Part shown: piece by piece, positions 7,246 to 8,641 of the stretch
Numbering within the stretch: position 1 is the stretch's first letter
How the letters are laid out: the number at the start of each line of letters is the position of its first letter
DNA from: Proteobacteria bacterium UBA1844
GTDB taxonomy: Bacteria; Pseudomonadota; Gammaproteobacteria; Steroidobacterales; Woeseiaceae
Direction: 5' to 3'
NCBI GenBank assembly: GCA_002338615.1
Contig: DDIS01000186.1
Span: forward strand, 1 to 8,641
DNA length: 8,641 nt
The notes under the pieces: model-generated
Told to the model about the DNA's origin: nothing
Database searches by the model: none
Seen by the model: only the letters and a program-made list of their open reading frames with translations
Program-made: the position numbers and the translations under genes

Positions 7246-8007
7246 TCAGGTGCCTGATTTTTTTACCGGTCGCTTCGCGAGGGCAGCACCGATGTGCGAG
7301 GCCAGGTACGCGAATGATCGTATCGGGCCAAGATTCTCCTGCTCACGATAGATGCGGTAGATGTCGGCGGCTTTGCCAACTTTGTGCGACGACAGCGAGC
7401 CGCTGCTGACATGATAATACGCATGACATCCGGGATAGCGACGCGCAATGGTGCCGCCGCGCGTCAGCGCCAGCCAAAGGCCCCAATCCTGGCCGCGTTG
7501 CACATCTGGCATGTGATGCTTGCCGAGCACCGTCTGGTCAAAGGCGACCGTGAGACAACCAATGGGGCAGCCGCGCAGCAGCGCCGCGTAGGACAGTTGC
7601 TGCGGCGCTTCGTGGAGACCCAGCTCAAGGCCTGTCGATGCGTCGACCGATTTATAGTCGCCGTAACTGAACGCGACGCTGTTGGTCATCATGAACTCGA
7701 CCTGCGCCTCAAGTTTGTGTTCGCCCCAGACATCGTCGCTATCGAGAAATGCGATGTAGCGGGATGATGCAGCATCAATTCCCGTATTCCTCGCGTTTGC
7801 GGCGCCGCGGTTTGCTTGTCGAATCAAGCGCAATTGAGGAAACTCGTCTTTAAGTCCGTCCGCAATCGCCCGCGTATCATCGACCGATCCATCGTCGACG
7901 ATGATATGCTCCCGGGGTCGTCGGGTTTGCGTGCCCACGGACCGAATATTGCGCTCAATGTCGCTTGCCGAGTTAAATGCTGCTGTTATGACTGATACAT
8001 CAATCAT
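7246..8007 (-). CDS. Family 2 glycosyltransferase
   Basis: A 253-residue GT-A fold, inverting-type glycosyltransferase, probably cytoplasmic or peripheral to the inner membrane. It transfers a sugar from a nucleotide donor to a growing lipid-linked repeat unit. It opens with the typical VSVITAAFNSASDIERNIRSV. Nucleotide-binding Asp38/Asp39 lie in IIVDDGSVDDT, NRGAANARNTGID is at 66-78, and the metal-binding DSDD is at 89-92. The probable catalytic base is Asp174 in RGQDWGLWL. No membrane segment is visible. The ATG start is firm from the family N-terminus although its Shine-Dalgarno is poor. It resembles TuaG-like and other polysaccharide GT2 enzymes; donor and acceptor cannot be told. It is transcribed against the operon and divergently from the next glycosyltransferase. 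Confidence 0.88.
   Translation of the reverse strand: MIDVSVITAAFNSASDIERNIRSVGTQTRRPREHIIVDDGSVDDTRAIADGLKDEFPQLRLIRQANRGAANARNTGIDAASSRYIAFLDSDDVWGEHKLEAQVEFMMTNSVAFSYGDYKSVDASTGLELGLHEAPQQLSYAALLRGCPIGCLTVAFDQTVLGKHHMPDVQRGQDWGLWLALTRGGTIARRYPGCHAYYHVSSGSLSSHKVGKAADIYRIYREQENLGPIRSFAYLASHIGAALAKRPVKKSGT
7247..7264 (+). terminator. Possible weak intrinsic terminator after second wzi
   Basis: CAGG-TG-CCTG-like hairpin: TCAG/CTGA around a 4-nt GTGC loop (7246-7257), followed by seven T residues (7258-7264). The stem is short, so it may terminate only partly. It lies inside the 3' end of the convergent glycosyltransferase gene, whose final Lys codons come from the same T-run. There is no comparable U-tract hairpin for the opposite direction. 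Confidence 0.35.
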
Positions 8008-8139
8008 GCGTTCAAGTTGCGCCGAGGTCCGCGTCGATGAGTATATTACACAGGCTCATACCGACAAGTGAGGCCCGATGCCAAAACCGCGCCGCGCGGC
8101 AGCGAAGTAGCCGCGCCAGTAACAGTCGCGCCAGGTAAT
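8008..8139. promoter_or_regulatory. Divergent intergenic region with AT-rich box and GC hairpin
   Basis: The region separates two divergently transcribed glycosyltransferases, so it should hold promoters for both. The only AT-rich spot is GTATATTAC at 8041-8049. It gives TATATT (8042-8047) on the plus strand and TAATAT (8043-8048) on the minus strand, both plausible -10 boxes. The matching -35 boxes are poor: TTGCGC at 8017-8022 for plus is 19 nt away. A perfect 7-bp stem GCGCGGC/GCCGCGC (8094-8100 and 8110-8116) with a 9-nt loop follows. It would be in the 5' leader if translation starts at 8140, or inside the coding region if it starts at 8068. Confidence 0.3.
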
Positions 8140-8641
8140 TTGCAAGCGATCTGGGTGTCCTGGAATCCGCACCGGCGCACAACAGGGCTGTGTAGAGCGT
8201 GGAACATGCCGTTGCACATCCTGGAGTCTCGCTACAAGGGTGTAATGCGCTGGTTAGAACTCCCGATCAAGACTCTCGGTCTGCTGCGTCGTGCTCGCCC
8301 TCAGACGCTTTTCGTGCAGAATCCGTCGCTTGCGCTCAGCAGTCTCGCGACCCTTTGCCGGCCGTTCTTCTCCTACCTGCTTGTCATTGACGCGCACAAT
8401 GAAGGCGTACGACCGTACGATCGCCAGAGCGCATTCGTTCGCTGGCTTACGAGTCGTCTGCTGAAAATGGCGGACGTTACAATCGTGACGAACGAGGCAT
8501 TGGCCAGTGACGTTCGCGATGCGGGTGGCAGGCCCGTGGTCTTGCCGGATGCCCTGCCGGTGCCACCTGCGCTCGAGGCGACGATTTGCCGGCAGGGCCG
8601 GCCGACAGACGTCGTGGTGGGCGCAACCTACAGGCGCGACG
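8140..8641 (+). CDS. Glycosyltransferase, GT4-like, 3' end beyond window
   Basis: An open frame runs from after a stop at 8038-8040 to the window end without interruption. The product from 8140 begins (M)QAIWVSWNPHRRT, like the first strand and loop of GT-B glycosyltransferases. It continues with TLFVQNPSLALSSLA, LVIDAHNEGVRPYD, LLKMADVTIVTNEALASDV and RPVVLPDALP, which match the N-terminal acceptor domain of glycosyltransferase 4-like proteins. About 167 codons are present; the C-terminal donor-binding domain lies outside. The start is unsettled. TTG 8140 has AGG seven bases upstream and gives a family-like N-terminus. GTG 8068 would add 24 residues of low-complexity character. In-frame ATGs at 8206 and 8245 would delete the first strand. 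Probably another enzyme of the same polysaccharide pathway; donor specificity unknown. Confidence 0.75.
   Translation, partial: MQAIWVSWNPHRRTTGLCRAWNMPLHILESRYKGVMRWLELPIKTLGLLRRARPQTLFVQNPSLALSSLATLCRPFFSYLLVIDAHNEGVRPYDRQSAFVRWLTSRLLKMADVTIVTNEALASDVRDAGGRPVVLPDALPVPPALEATICRQGRPTDVVVGATYRRD

Noticed and set aside
8199..8390. A 63-residue ATG-initiated plus-strand frame near the right edge
   Set aside because: It is out of frame with the GT4-like coding frame, which shows family motifs and stays open to the window end; the ATG frame shows none.

Overview
The window looks like part of a bacterial cell-surface polysaccharide (capsule or exopolysaccharide) locus. GC content is moderately high, genes are packed without gaps, and there is a REP-like repeat at the left edge. 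Two Wzi-type outer-membrane proteins point to a Gram-negative host, most likely a gammaproteobacterium. I cannot name a genus from the sequence alone.

Layout: bases 1-213 are non-coding and hold two inverted copies of a REP-like hairpin (CGGCTTCCAGCCG type), one cut by the window edge. A five-gene plus-strand block follows. It encodes a UDP-N-acetylhexosamine C6-dehydrogenase of the TviB/WbpO type (214-1554), a UDP-glucuronate 4-epimerase-like extended SDR (1597-2622), glucose-6-phosphate isomerase (2615-4234) and two tandem paralogous Wzi-family capsule assembly proteins (4231-5706 and 5703-7238). Only the first junction has a gap (42 nt). The other three overlap by 8, 4 and 4 nt, so the block is probably one translationally coupled operon. 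A family 2 glycosyltransferase lies convergently on the minus strand (7246-8007), 7 nt from the end of the second wzi. A GT4-like glycosyltransferase starts divergently from it, has no usual ATG start, and runs off the right edge (about 8140 to 8641).

Working model (inference): the isomerase balances glucose-6-P and fructose-6-P, and fructose-6-P feeds UDP-GlcNAc synthesis. The dehydrogenase oxidises UDP-GlcNAc or UDP-GalNAc to the uronic acid form, and the epimerase flips C4 of that uronate. The glycosyltransferases build the repeat unit, and the Wzi proteins hold the finished polymer at the outer membrane. Export genes (wza, wzb, wzc), wzx and wzy are not in the window. Nothing here is a clearly new system. 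The most unusual feature is the tandem, well-diverged pair of Wzi proteins sharing four cysteines and an acidic loop.
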